The position numbers and the translations under genes were made by a program. A DNA stretch of 64,000 nucleotides, from NCBI GenBank assembly GCA_033439795.1, contig JAUTDP010000002.1, forward strand, positions 1,426,001 through 1,490,000, read 5' to 3'. Positions within the stretch are counted from its first letter, which is position 1. Each line of letters opens with the position of its first letter. This document shows, one piece after another, positions 1-11,789 of this stretch. The notes under the pieces were generated by a model. That model searched no databases. It was not told the origin of the DNA and saw nothing but the letters and a program-made list of their open reading frames with translations. Source of the stretch: Sordaria brevicollis. Taxonomy: Eukaryota; Ascomycota; Sordariomycetes; Sordariales; Sordariaceae.

Positions 1-135
1 GAGTCCAGACCGACCTCCTTGAGCTACACAACGAACGATAACCAAACCTCCTCCACCATGAGTTGTGTGGTGACTCGCGGGGTAGCTTTCATCCGAGACA
101 TCAGACAAATGTTGACATCAACAACCCAATTCTAG

Positions 136-1555
136 GTTGGCGGTGCCTCGCGCGGTACTCGCTTTAGACCCCTTTCCCTCGATGTCCCCAAGGTAGGCAA
201 CAACCATAAACAAAGAACCCCCCGAATCATGTAAATCCAATTCGGTAACTAACAACACCAACAACAGCCCCTCTTCGACGTCGCCGGCCACCCCATCATC
301 TGGCACTGCCTAACCGCCATCGCCAAAGTGCCCTCGATCCACGAAGTCTACCTAATCGGCTACTACGACGAGTCCGTCTTCCGGGACTTCATCAAAGATG
401 CCGCGCACGAATTCCCCCAGCTCTCCATCAAATACCTCCGGGAATACCAAGCCTTGGGAACCGCCGGCGGTCTCTACCACTTCCGCGACATCATCTTGAA
501 GGGGCGTCCCGAGAAGCTCTTCGTCCTCAACTCCGACGTCTGCTGCTCCTTCCCGCTCCCCGAAATGCTCCGCCTCTTCGAAGAAAAGGACGCCGAGGCC
601 GTGATCCTGGGCACCCGCGTGTCCGAAGACGCCGCCACTAACTTCGGCTGCATCGTGAGCGACGCCCACACCCGGCGCGTGCTGCACTACGTCGAGAAGC
701 CCGAGTCGCACATCTCGAACCTGATCAACTGCGGCGTCTACCTCTTCGCCACGGAGGCCATCTTCCCCTCGATTCGCACGGCCATCAAGCGCCGGACCGA
801 CCGTCCCCATAACCGCCTCATCCGCTACCCGTCGGCCGAGAACCTTGAGTCGTCCTTCATCGCCCAGACGGCCGACGATGACGACGAGGAGTCCGAGAAG
901 CGCTCCGAGGTGATCCGTCTCGAGCAGGATATTCTGAGCGACATGGCCGACAGCAAGCAGTTCTTTGTGTACGAGACCCAGGACTTTTGGCGACAGATCA
1001 AGACGGCCGGTTCCGCCATCCCGGCCAACGCGCTTTACTTGCAGAATGCCTGGCAGCAGGGTTCTGCTGAGCTTGCCCAGCCCCAACCGAACCACATCAT
1101 TGCGCCTGTGTTCATTCACCCAACGGCTCGCGTTGATCCCACGGCTAAGTTGGGTCCTAATGTGAGCATTGGTCCCCGTGCCGTGGTGGGTGCTGGTGCC
1201 CGTGTCAAGGAGTCCATTGTGTTGGAGGACTCGGAGATCAAGCACGATGCCTGTGTGTTGTACTCGATCATTGGCTGGAACAGCCGCGTGGGAGCCTGGG
1301 CTCGTGTCGAGGGTACCCCGACGCCGGTGACGAGCCATACGACGAGCATCATCAAGAATGGCGTCAAGGTGCAGGCCATTACCATTTTGGGCAAGGAGTG
1401 TGCGGTTGGTGATGAGGTGCGCGTGCAGAACTGCGTGTGCTTGCCTTTTAAGGAGTTGAAGAGGGTGAGTTCTTCTGTTGCCCCCAAATGTTGGCTGTGA
1501 GAATGATTTGCTAACGTGACTACTACAGGACGTTGCCAACGAGGTTATCATGTAA
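136..1555 (+). CDS. GDP-mannose pyrophosphorylase, alpha (GMPPA) type; 5' end outside window
   Basis: Three exons are visible, 136-192, 268-1464 and 1529-1555, all in phase 0; intron branch sites (CTAAC) lie just before both acceptors. The first visible exon encodes GGASRGTRFRPLSLDVPK and the second opens PLFDVAGHPIIWH, which together are the nucleotide-binding signature of mannose-1-phosphate guanylyltransferases. The GT-R-F-R-PLS form fits the alpha/regulatory branch better than the catalytic beta form. The middle exon carries the nucleotidyltransferase core, then an acidic insert near 870-900 and a left-handed beta-helix of hexapeptides (VFIHPTARVDPTAKLGPNVS). The protein ends DVANEVIM, typical of the family. 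Role by family: supply or regulation of GDP-mannose for glycosylation and cell-wall mannan in the cytosol. The start codon and first exon lie before base 1; bases 1-135 read as intron. Confidence 0.92.
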
Positions 1556-2039
1556 TTTTCGTTCATGATATATAAGTATGGGGGTCAAAAGATTTGATGC
1601 GAAAGATGGATGGATGAGATGGATGACGAGATACCACTTAGGCCAGCGCTGGCTTTGGAACCTAATCAAAAAGAACCTAATGCAAAATCCGATTACATGG
1701 CTATCTAACCATCAGACTTTCCTGTGTTTTGCGATTGACCGAGCAGCGGTAATCTCGAATGTCAGGTTGTTCGACGGACAAGTAAAAAGGTTTAATACTC
1801 ATGGTTACGGCTGTACTCTTCACTTCTTGAAATATGGAGTATATCGATTACAAACAAGATGTCGAGCTTCTAGCAGCCAGTTTGGACTTTGTCCTGAGAT
1901 ATCTGCATACCAACCCGATTCTTACATGGCAACAAACAACCTACCCCTGTCAAAGAATAAACTCCAGTGAAACTCAACAATCATACATCATCCGCGCACC
2001 ACAAAATCAACAAACCATCGGACTCGTCCTCCATTACCC
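1556..2039. other. Convergent intergenic spacer
   Basis: This holds the 3' flanks of two convergent genes. Short open stretches occur, but none has a recognisable product and I see no RNA gene or repeat. Confidence 0.6.
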
Positions 2040-4308
2040 TTAGGCGAGACCGCTCTGTCGTCTGCTAATAAGCCTCACAATCGGGCTGTCCTCGTCCTCG
2101 CTATCAAGGATACCCGGGAACATTCTCTCAGTCTGCGATGTCTCCCGCGGCTGGAAATCAAATGACATGTTCGTGGGCGGATACCTATTGTTGGGGTCAT
2201 CATCTACCAAGCTATCCCCCACATATCCGTCGTCGTCGTCGTCGTCGTCGTCACCGGGACTTGCATTGTCCATATCAGCCTCTGGGACCGGGTCAGGTCT
2301 CAAAAAAGGGGGTGTGACGGTGAAAGACGGCGGACCTCGCTGTGCTTCCGGAGGAGTATCCAGCAAGTGATTCTCATCAATGCTGTCTAGGAAGTCCGAT
2401 ACGGCTTGGGCATCCGGCGTGGAAGGTCTATGTGCGGGAGGAGCGACTTTGGCTCTTTTGGCCCTCGTGTTTGAGACATTGCCTCCAGTTGCTCCTGCCG
2501 GTCCGCTACTGTCATTTGCAGCGGCAGCCAGTCTCTTACTGCTTCTCGTTCGGTACAGTTGACTTTGGCTTTGCTGTGTCTGACTTTCGCGTGCTACCAC
2601 TTGGGTTTCAGGCAGATTGGATGTCACGTCTTCGTAGATTTGCTGCACGACGTTAGCCATGGTCCCCATGTCTTTGGGTCTAACTGACGGATTCTTTGAG
2701 GTTGACTTACCAAGGGACGCTTTGGCTTCCTTCTTTGGGTGCTGGGAGGTCTTGGGGTTGGGGCTGCTTGCTTCTGTGTTGAGGCTGGCTTTTGTGCCGC
2801 CTTGATCGTCTGTTTCGCTTTCACATTCGACTTCTTTGCGCTGGGGCGGGCTGCCTTCTTTTGGACAGGCTTTGCTGTGGCTTTGCTTTGTGCCCCTTGG
2901 TTCCGAACAGGGGAAGCCTTGTTGAAGTCTTTGACCCCTTTCGCGTTTTGTGGCTGATTATCTTTTCCCGTTTCTTGGGCGCGCAATGTTCTCTGCCGTG
3001 TGTTGATAGCCCGCATTGGCTCTTGCACTGCTTTGCGTTTGGTGTTTGCTTGCTTCTTTGGCTTGGGAGCTTTGAGTTTCTGAGATGTATCGTCATCTTG
3101 CGGACATGGTGAATCCGGCTTGTGGTCGCTCGCGTCTTGACTGACAGGGACATCATATATGCTGTCGATTGGTTGAATATCTGGTCGGAGAGGTTCAATC
3201 CTATCCAGATGTTAGCAAAGTGTACAAAATGAAGGGCAAGGTCCACATACTCTAGCTTGGCGATCAAGTCATGGCAGTATCCCTCTTTCTGTTGAAGCTG
3301 GAGATTGGCATTGTCGAAGTCGATACGATCAAACTTCCAGACGCCAATGGTGGGAATATCGGGGAGTTCGTTTGCGTGGAAGGCTAAAGCCCAATACAGA
3401 GGACCTGTGGAGAGCATGTCAGTCACAAGCTTGAGCCGAGATTTTTAATACCGAAAAGCGTCTGGGGCGCATGCAGCGTCCACTGCTACTGGGTTATTGT
3501 GTGCAATGTTAACTGTGCCACTCACCATCGAGAGTAGGAAGCCGGTTCAGATAGTCACCCAAATTCCAGAGCTTGAAGTTGCTATCGGAAATGTGGTATT
3601 CTCCAATGCCTGCTCTCCAGATGTCGATTCCACATTTTCCGCCAGGAAGGTACTTGAACACCAATGTGTAGAACTCGATCAAGCAGTCTTCGTCCCAGAT
3701 TTTGGATCTCGTGAAGCTGATACGGAATTTGACCAGATGTTCGGTTTCGAGGATGGGAAATATGTCGTTGTTCTGGTACAACACGAAATCGTCAGTAATA
3801 CCGTATATGAGGCGAACATGGAAGGTGGTTAGTTCTAACCAGGATTCCCAGGAACCGTTGGAGAGAGTAATCGTGGTCCTGATGGAGGAACACGGTGGTC
3901 GATTGTTCCCGCAAGATTTCTCTGTCAAACGTCGGTATGCCTGATCTTGAGGCCAGAACCTCTTCAAACGTCTTTGAGACAATGTCACTCAGGGGTAAGA
4001 CATGGAAGAAGTTGGACGGGAAAGCGCGTCTGAAAGATGGTCAGTGATTCTAACATGCGGAAAGGTGCTTGAAGCCACGACCAAAGTTGGAAATCGTTCA
4101 TACCGAGCATATAGTATCTGGCTGATCTATAAAGGATCTTGGTCTTAGCTTTTGTGACATTTCAGAAGGTCAAGTTCTTTTCCGGCGCCATGGAAAGGAC
4201 AAGGCAACAGACTGGACGGGCACTCACGGCAGCCACAAACACTGTCTTGCACAGCTGGAAGTCGCGCTTCCACGATCCACGAGCTCCGTATGTCTGGGTG
4301 TTCGGCAT
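2040..4308 (-). CDS. HORMA-domain meiotic protein, Hop1/HORMAD-like
   Basis: I read seven exons on the minus strand: 4308-4228, 4126-4104, 4029-3931, 3878-3526, 3404-3251, 3200-2711, 2642-2040; all phases agree and give 600 residues. The N-terminus reads VFVAAISQILYARRAFPSNF, matching the first helix of HORMA domains (iSqiLylRglFP). It is followed by FHVRLIYGI and an ETEHLVKFRISF strand, and by the PLYWALAFHANELPDIP segment that corresponds to the family's 'tPpdYqPpgF' region. The HORMA domain covers about residues 12-250. The rest is a Lys/Ala/Gln-rich basic linker, then a Ser/Pro tail with a run of eight Asp. HORMA proteins of this size act on meiotic chromosome axes, promoting double-strand breaks and synapsis. 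No C-terminal zinc finger is visible, unlike yeast Hop1. Exon 2 (23 nt) and the intron 3 donor (GTTTGA) are weak calls. Mad2 and Rev7 are ruled out by length. Confidence 0.72.
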
Positions 4309-7300
4309 GTCGAGATGGTGATGGAGTTACACGATCAAAAGCCGTCGGGCGATGGTCGATCAAGGGATTCCACGAGTCGAGTGATACGGGACGTCGGTCA
4401 TGGTGGCTTTGAGAGAACGGAACAAAATTGAGAAAGCATTTGTGCGAGATTGCTTGGACTGACAAGTTGCCTCATCTTGGAAGGAGCACATAGAGAAAGC
4501 GGAAGAAATTTCAGAGTCAGAACTTGGAAGGTGCGAATGCTGTACAGAGACCGAGGAGAGCAGAAAGGGAAGGAGCTCTCCAGTGTACTCGGTCCTGTTC
4601 ACGGCCCATGTGCTGCCATTCTTTCATGTTCACGATTTCCCTTCCATTGTATCACCGATAAATGAATCATCAAGCCACTGATCGCTGACTTGTAACATGT
4701 TCGTGATATTGTTTTTGTGGATGTAAAGTTAAAGCCGGGGTTGTATGGCATTTTTGAGCGTCGCACTTGCTCTGTATCGTATCCATCTTGCTGTTCACCA
4801 CCCTTTCGCGGTCCATCCAATGTCCATCTCTGTATGATCAACATCATTCGGGGACCAATGGTGTCGATGGGAAGGTATGTAGAGGACGAGTAAAGGTTCA
4901 TGTCCTCAGGATGTCGAAAACCCCATAGAACAATGAAGCCTTGACATTCCGTTGCCAAAGTTTTGATATAGCTATACGGCCAGCCCTCCAAGATTCTTGA
5001 AATAGGTTCCTTGAATCAAGTGGTCGCATCATATACCCCAGATCGACGTGACGGTTGCAAATCTTGGACGGGATGATCCTCCGTCCAAATGTTGATAGCT
5101 CCTGGTTGGCCGGCACCTCCTGAAGTTGGAATCCTCGTGGGATGTCTTGGTGGTGGAAGAGGTTAAAGCAGGGCAAAAATAAAATCGAGAAGGGAGTCCA
5201 TGGGTTTTCATTGTCGTCAGGGCGGATGTTTGTTGGAGTGAATGGGGGGAGGGCTCCAAAACCTCAAAAGATGCCACTTGTTATGCTGTTCACGGAAGCG
5301 TGTATGGTTTGACAGAAGCTCAACGCTTCGATGATTCGCACTCATGCCTTGCACTTGCTTCTCACATGTGTTTTCGTGAGAATGACAAAATTATGTTTTA
5401 ATACCTCTACGTTCTACGCCTGCGTTAACAATGTGCAGCGAGGTTTTGGTCGATGAGAATAAATCGTGGATAATATTCAGATGTCCATTGTATGCTTAGC
5501 CCAAAGGTATGGAGACGCTTGGACCACCTAGTGCCAAGAGCCGTTTCGGCGGGGACGTCAGCTGGCAAAAGCAAGGAACAAGTGGAAGCGAAGCGGTGGG
5601 CCGGCAGAAAGGGGCCCGAATAACCCACATCCAAGGCCGTCCCGTTGATGTCGATGTCAATGACTTCCCGGTCGTCACCAGTGGTGATGCCCATCTGTGG
5701 CTGACAGTGTGGCATTCAGGCTGCCCCCTTCCTGACGGGAAATGATGACCTGGCTGAGAGTACAAATGGTTGAGACCGTGAAAGTGTCACCGGGCCGAGT
5801 CCGAGTCCAAGTGGTTGCTGGCAGATTGACAACTTGAAAGGTACCGATATGCCAAGTTTGATGTGCCCGCTGTCCTCCAGGGCGTGTCGACGGAGGCTGA
5901 TGATCTGTATTCTAGGAACTCCATCGAAGAAGAAGAACAAGCCAGTCAGTCCGAGGTGACATGGATAAAAGGGCTTGGAATCAGTGACGTATCGTGATGT
6001 GTTGTGTCCTGGAAAATAACAGCACCGCACCACGCTATTCAAAAGAGCACAGGCTCCGCTCATGCCAGCCAGGGGCTAGGGGTTGGTGATTCTCATCGCT
6101 AATGTTGGCTGGATCGTGATGAGAGCAGCGACGAACAACCTGAACAGTTTGCAGGGCAGCGGGGCCAGACACTTGGGTTGAAGAGGATCGCATGAGCAAT
6201 ACAGGGCGTTTTAAGGATGCACTCCCAACCTCGTATGTGGTACAAGCAATCCAGCATTTGAGAGTTGCCTGGCGGAGGGGCGTCATTCAAGGCAGGCGCA
6301 AGAGTGTGAGAACTGAACTGCCTACCTCCCCTCTTCATAAGGTAGGTAGAAGGTATATATGCGCCTGGCGCCTCTGCTACATAATGGCAGCACATGCGTT
6401 TATATGTGATTGACAGTAATTATTGAATATACATGCAATACAAAATGATTGTAAAAAGTATATCTGGATGATGTTTCGGCCATACGTTATGGTCTTAAAA
6501 GCCTCTTGTGTGTACAAAATAAAGGGGACAGCGACTGGGTTAGTGAACCGGGAAGGGCAGGTCACCTCCGACTACTGCTCTCTTACCTACGTCAACCTTG
6601 ATAACAGGGCAGTTGTTTATGGTGTGTCTTTCCTTCCAGCAGGGTTTTTATCACTGTGCCCGGCTCGCTTTAGTTGCTTAGCCGCACCGCAGCGCGCCAA
6701 CAACAATCGCCGTGAATTCTCATGCCCCGTGTAGGTACCTCTAGGTAGGTATGCATGCGTAATGTATATGCTAAGAGGTTGACAGCTGGAGAACATAGCT
6801 ACATCCGCATACTACTTGCAGAGAAGTTTTTATTCGAATTTAATGGAACATAAAGGTTTTTGAAGAGTGTCTATAAAAGGAAGGAGTGCCCCAGACACTC
6901 GTTAATGTTCAAGTTTTTCTTCTCACCACTGCATGAATTCCTCGACTTTTTGTTGTCAAGCGTGCAAGTCGCGGATTCCATCACAACCCCTGTTGCCAAG
7001 TGCCCTCCTCCAGCCTTGGGCTCAACTCCACTGCTGGTAACTTATGTCCACCCTACTCTCCTCCGATCTAGATCGACTACACGATTAACACTTCCCTCTA
7101 GACAGAAAAAAGATGGACTGCAGGCCCACCGTCAAACCCAATTCCGACAACCCTCTCAAAGCCGCCGAACCGCCGATGCCCATGAAGGATCCTACCTCGC
7201 ACTGGCAGATCCGACTCCGACACAAATCAGCCCTCAATCCAGATCAGAATCTAGCTTTTTGCACCACTGCCCGTCTACAAGAACTGGTTTCTGACCTGGT

Positions 7301-8590
7301 ACCCGCGTTCCAGTCTCCGCCAGGCGGGTTTGACTTTAGTCCGGGAGGGCAGTAACATAGGTATAAAGCGGGTTGTCGTCTTGAGCGTACTATACCGTCC
7401 AGCCGCCAATCGACCGAGAGAACCCGTTTACCAAGTATTGGATGGTCACTCTGGATCTCTGCAAAAGATCTTTCATTCCTAAAGAGTACCTCTACCTACC
7501 TAGAGGAAGGCATCAACTCAAAAACTTTGAAACTGGAAATATCAAGTTGCGAGTTCGTGTGTACACTTGCCTTATAAGTGTAGAACTCAACGCTTGCACA
7601 GTTCCTTCCTTCCCGTTTCCAATCCCAGTTATAAAGTTGTTCGCCTTTCGCCCCTGCCCCTGCCCTGCCCTTTCCTTGTCCTAGCTGCTTGCCCGTCGCT
7701 CACGCCCCGTGTCCGCAGTCCGCACCCCCCCGTTCCCCAGTCACCCATCCCGTCCGCTCCTGCCTCCTCCCACCAGTGCCACCACGCTGCCACCAGTCCA
7801 CCACTCCCATCGAACGAAAAACTCGCTTGGTCATTCCGTCGCCGACTGACCCCTTCCTTCCTTCCGCTGTCCCTTTGCCAGGGACTCGAACGCATTTCAA
7901 ATTCCAAACACACCCAGTCCGGCCGACGCCATTTCTCCGCTTGCCCTTCCCTCTTTTTTAAACTTTTGACAGGGCTGCGCTGCACAAACCACTTAAACTT
8001 CCCACTTCCACTTTTGAGGTTGGAGTTGGACTTGGACTTGGACCCGACCCGACGACACAGACACCCACGCGCGAACAGACCCTTTTCTGCTGTCAACCAA
8101 CGTCAGCAACGGGGCGTCAACGTCAACGTCAAGGCTGTCTGTCAACCACCTCAGGGCACCATCCTACTCATCCACGTTGGCTACGGCACGCCATCCATGC
8201 CTTCGTGGCATTCAACACTTTCCAAAATATAGCCAGTCTGCCTGCCACCAGCATTTACGGATTATATTTCACGGTCAAAAAAACACGAGTGTGGCGATCT
8301 CCCACGTACCCGCCGCGACTTGGAACGCGTTGGAAAGTCAACGACCAGCATCACCGATACCCTCCGAATCAGGCATTCACCCTGTTGACCAGCAGTCGTC
8401 TTTGTGCCCCTCAGGATCCTCAACCTCCGCCTATTTAGCGCACCCCGGATTTCACTTTTTTTCACAGGCCGATAATCAACTTTTCCGTTCGCCATTCGAT
8501 TGACAGACTCCTTTCAACCACGGACAAACGATACCTTTTGCCCACACAGGGTTAGATGGCCCGCACCCGACACCATTCCAAACTGCAGAC
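4309..8590. other. 4.3-kb divergent intergenic region and long leader of the F-box/WD gene
   Basis: There is no convincing gene here; open stretches are short and lack family features. Several TAGGTAGG/CCTACCTA motifs appear near 6340, 6735 and 7490. From about 7600 to 8590 the plus strand is strongly CT-rich, as expected for a fungal promoter and 5' leader. Several ATGs precede the chosen start at 8591, so short upstream open frames would be present if transcription begins far upstream. Confidence 0.55.
6872..6880 (+). promoter_or_regulatory. TATA-like box (TATAAAAGG)
   Basis: A full TATAAAAGG lies on the plus strand, and a second TATAAAG lies at 7362-7368. Both face the F-box/WD gene, but at 1.7 and 1.2 kb from its start codon. 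They either serve a long leader (possibly spliced) or drive an unrecognised transcript. This rests on motif inspection only. Confidence 0.3.
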
Positions 8591-11500
8591 ATGAGTTCAC
8601 CTACACCTACTCAAAGGTCCATCGCGGATCGTCCAACACGATCGAACCAGCGGGTCTCGATGACGTGGGCCGAAGAAGATGACCCTTCTGCAAACACGCG
8701 TAACCTCGTCCTGTCCGAGCAATACGTAGAGACCAAGACAATCACGACGACAACGACAACGACCGAGCGAAGATTTTCTCCCCTCCAGATCCGAGAACCC
8801 CAAGTGCTCGACCCCAAAGAATACCCGCTCGCTGCACAGCCCACGCCCGCGTCCCTCAAACATTTCTCGACCACATACATCGTTCAGGAGGGACTCCCGT
8901 ACGAAAGCCCAGCATGGTCCTCACTTGGCGAGTGGAGAGGCCACAAGAACCACCCCGGTCACCGTCACCATCAGATAGACAATGTTTACCACACTGAGGA
9001 GCAAGCAGTCGAGAGTGGTGGTTCAGTTACTCCTTCTTCTATTCCAAAGAGGGGCAGGGGAAGACCTAAGGGGCGCAAGAACCTGTTTGACAAATTACCT
9101 GGTCATCAGTTCGATTCTCCCAACAATAGCCCTTCTTTGAGACACACAGGGCGAAAGGGTCGGCCTCACTCCAAGAATCATCTTCTCCGGGCACTTATCG
9201 ACCGACCACGCCCACAACAACCTCACCGGACGGATACCGACTACTTGGCAACACCTGATGAGGCGGAACGGGTCAGCGGCGAGTTTGATCGTGATGCCAC
9301 GCCCCTTCACCTGATAAACACCACAGAAGCCGAGACAAGCCAGTCCACTGCCTATGATGACGCAGCGAGCCAGGCTGGAAGCGAGACCCAGACCGTCTTC
9401 AGCGCTGTTGCCACGCCACCCGTTACGGACGCCGAACTTCAGCCCGTTGCCGATTACGACGAACCCCTTCAACAGACAGTTAGGGGACTGCATGCGAGCC
9501 ACGCTATCAGTGCAGTGGCCGCACAAGACGCCAGTTTGCCTAGTCCGCGTCTATCGCCTACGCTTGCTGCGGCTCAGCTCCAGCTGGTTCCTTCTGATGA
9601 CGAGGCTGCTGATGACGAGGCCACAGGCTCTACTGATCGCTTTGGCCATGTTGACCCGAAGCAGTGGCTAGAAGAGACTCAAGGAGCCGGTGATGCCGAC
9701 GCCGAGATGATGGATGACTCGCTTTCTCTGTCACCGGCCCAATGTGATGATACAGTCTCCCGGTCGCAGTACGACTCAGCTTATCAGCAGCCCTTGTGGA
9801 ACCCCGATATGATGATCCACAGCTTCGATACGATGCCCACTCAAATGAAGTCTTGGATGATTTATCAGCTTCTGCGTCGGTGCCCCAGGAAAACTCTACA
9901 GGCGGTTGCTGATGCTGTCAACCCGGCCTTGAAGTGTGATTTTTTCCGACGTCTTCCTACTGAACTCAGTCTCCATATCCTATCTTACCTAGATCACCGC
10001 GATCTTTGCCGGGCAGCACAGGTATCAAAACAGTGGCGCAATATTGTCGATACCAACGAGACAGGTTGGAAGGAATTGTTTGACCGAGATGGCTTTCAAC
10101 TTGCTCCCGGCGAGCTTCAAACGGCTATCACCCAAGGGTGGGGCTGGCAGGATCCCGTTGGACCGCTTGAGGGCGAGGTCGACTTGAGCCAGCATTCCAG
10201 ACTGACATCTAGCGAGTCGGAGCTGTTCAAGTCCGCCATGAAGTCCGAAAAGTCGGAAAAGGCACCGTCCAGTCCTACTCCCAAGATAAGGGCCTCGAAG
10301 CGTAAGAGTAGCACACGCCATTACAGTTCCGAGAGATCCAAACGCCGTGTCAGCTTCCAGGACCGCAAGGAAACGCTTCACCAGACACACCGGTCCGAAG
10401 GCCCCATGTCAGCCGCTAATGCCGCCGCTTATGCCGTTCCTGACCCTCAGATTGGCCTTCCAAGCCTACGCCGCCTTCACCTCTACAAGTCCCTGTACAG
10501 GAGACACTACATGATTCGCCAGAACTGGACCAGCGGGAAGGTCAGGCCCAGTCACGTTGCCTTTGCGGCGCACCCCAGACATGTCATCACCTGCCTGCAG
10601 TTCGACGAAGACAAAATAATCACCGGTAGTGACGACACGCTGATCCATGTTTACGATACCAAAACTGGCCAGTTGCGCACAAAACTCGAGGGCCACGAGG
10701 GCGGGGTCTGGGCTCTTCAGTACGTCGGAAACACCTTGGTCTCGGGGAGTACCGATCGGTCCGTCCGTGTCTGGGATATCCAGAAGGGTATTTGCACTCA
10801 AACGTTTTACGGACATACGTCTACCGTTCGTTGTCTGCAAATCCTCATGCCCACGGAGACGGGTGAGGTGAGAAACGGCGAGCCGGTCATGATGCCCGAA
10901 AAGCCCTTGATTATCACCGGCTCTAGGGATAGTCAGCTGCGCGTCTGGCGCCTTCCTGAGCCAGGTTCTCGCCGGTACATTATGAATGGACCTCCCGCCA
11001 ACGAAGAGGCTTGTCCGTACTTTGTCCGCATCCTTGCCGGTCACACACACTCTGTCAGGTCTATTTCGGCTCACGGGGATATTCTTGTTTCGGGCAGTTA
11101 CGACAGCACCGTCCGTGTTTGGCGGATCAGCACGGGCCAGCAGCTCCACGTTCTGTCGGGTCACAACCAGAAGGTCTATTCGGTCGTATTGGACCATAAA
11201 CGGAACCGCTGCATTTCTGGCTCAATGGATAGCTACGTCAAGATTTGGGATCTTGACACGGGTGCATGTTTGTACACCCTGGAAGGTCATAGCTTGCTTG
11301 TCGGGCTTCTCGACTTGCGTGACGAGAAACTGGTTTCAGCTGCGGCAGACAGCACGCTTCGCATCTGGGACCCGGAGAACGGAAAGTGCAAACACACGCT
11401 TATGGCACACACAGGAGCGATTACGTGCTTCCAACATGATGGTCGAAAGGTCATCTCTGGAAGCGAGAAGACGGTCAAGATGTGGGATGTTCAGACCGGT

Positions 11501-11789
11501 GAATGCATGCAAGACCTCCTTACGGACCTGAGCGGGGTCTGGCAAGTGAAATTTGACGAGAGGCGTTGTGTTGCTGCTGTGCAGCGTGGAAATTTGACAT
11601 ATGTCGAGGTATGCGCTCATTACCCAATTAAGCTGCACAAGACGGACGCGAACATGGACTGACCCAGATATGCCTTAGATTCTTGACTTTGGAGCTGTCC
11701 GTGACGGAGCTCCGCCCGAGGAACTCGGCAAGCGCAAGCTCCTGAATGAGGCAGAAGTTCAACAACTATTGCTTACAGAAGGTGAATAA
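8591..11789 (+). CDS. fwd-1: F-box/WD40 SCF ubiquitin-ligase substrate receptor, FWD-1/Cdc4/Fbw7 type
   Basis: Exon 1 is 8591-11608 and exon 2 is 11679-11789, separated by a 70-nt intron; the product is 1042 residues. The N-terminal half is disordered, with an AT-hook-like stretch (KRGRGRPKGRKN, near residue 153). A clear F-box follows at about 450-497 (RRLPTELSLHILSYLDHRDL). Seven WD40 blades run from about 660 to 1003, with GHEGGVWALQY and GHTSTVRCLQI, closest in style to Fbw7/Cdc4. The F-box binds Skp1 in an SCF complex, and the propeller binds phosphorylated degrons. In Neurospora FWD-1 is the F-box/WD protein that turns over the clock protein FRQ; I assign that name by architecture, not by alignment, and another Cdc4-clade paralogue is possible. 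The last exon encodes the tail ending LLLTEGE. Confidence 0.88.

Noticed and set aside
352..1566. 404-codon open frame on the minus strand
   Set aside because: It is antisense to the GMPPA gene and its composition mirrors the GC-rich third codon positions of that gene.
7567..8232. 221-codon open stretch upstream of the F-box/WD gene
   Set aside because: It lies in the CT-rich leader with Pro/Ser/Leu bias in all frames; no family signal.
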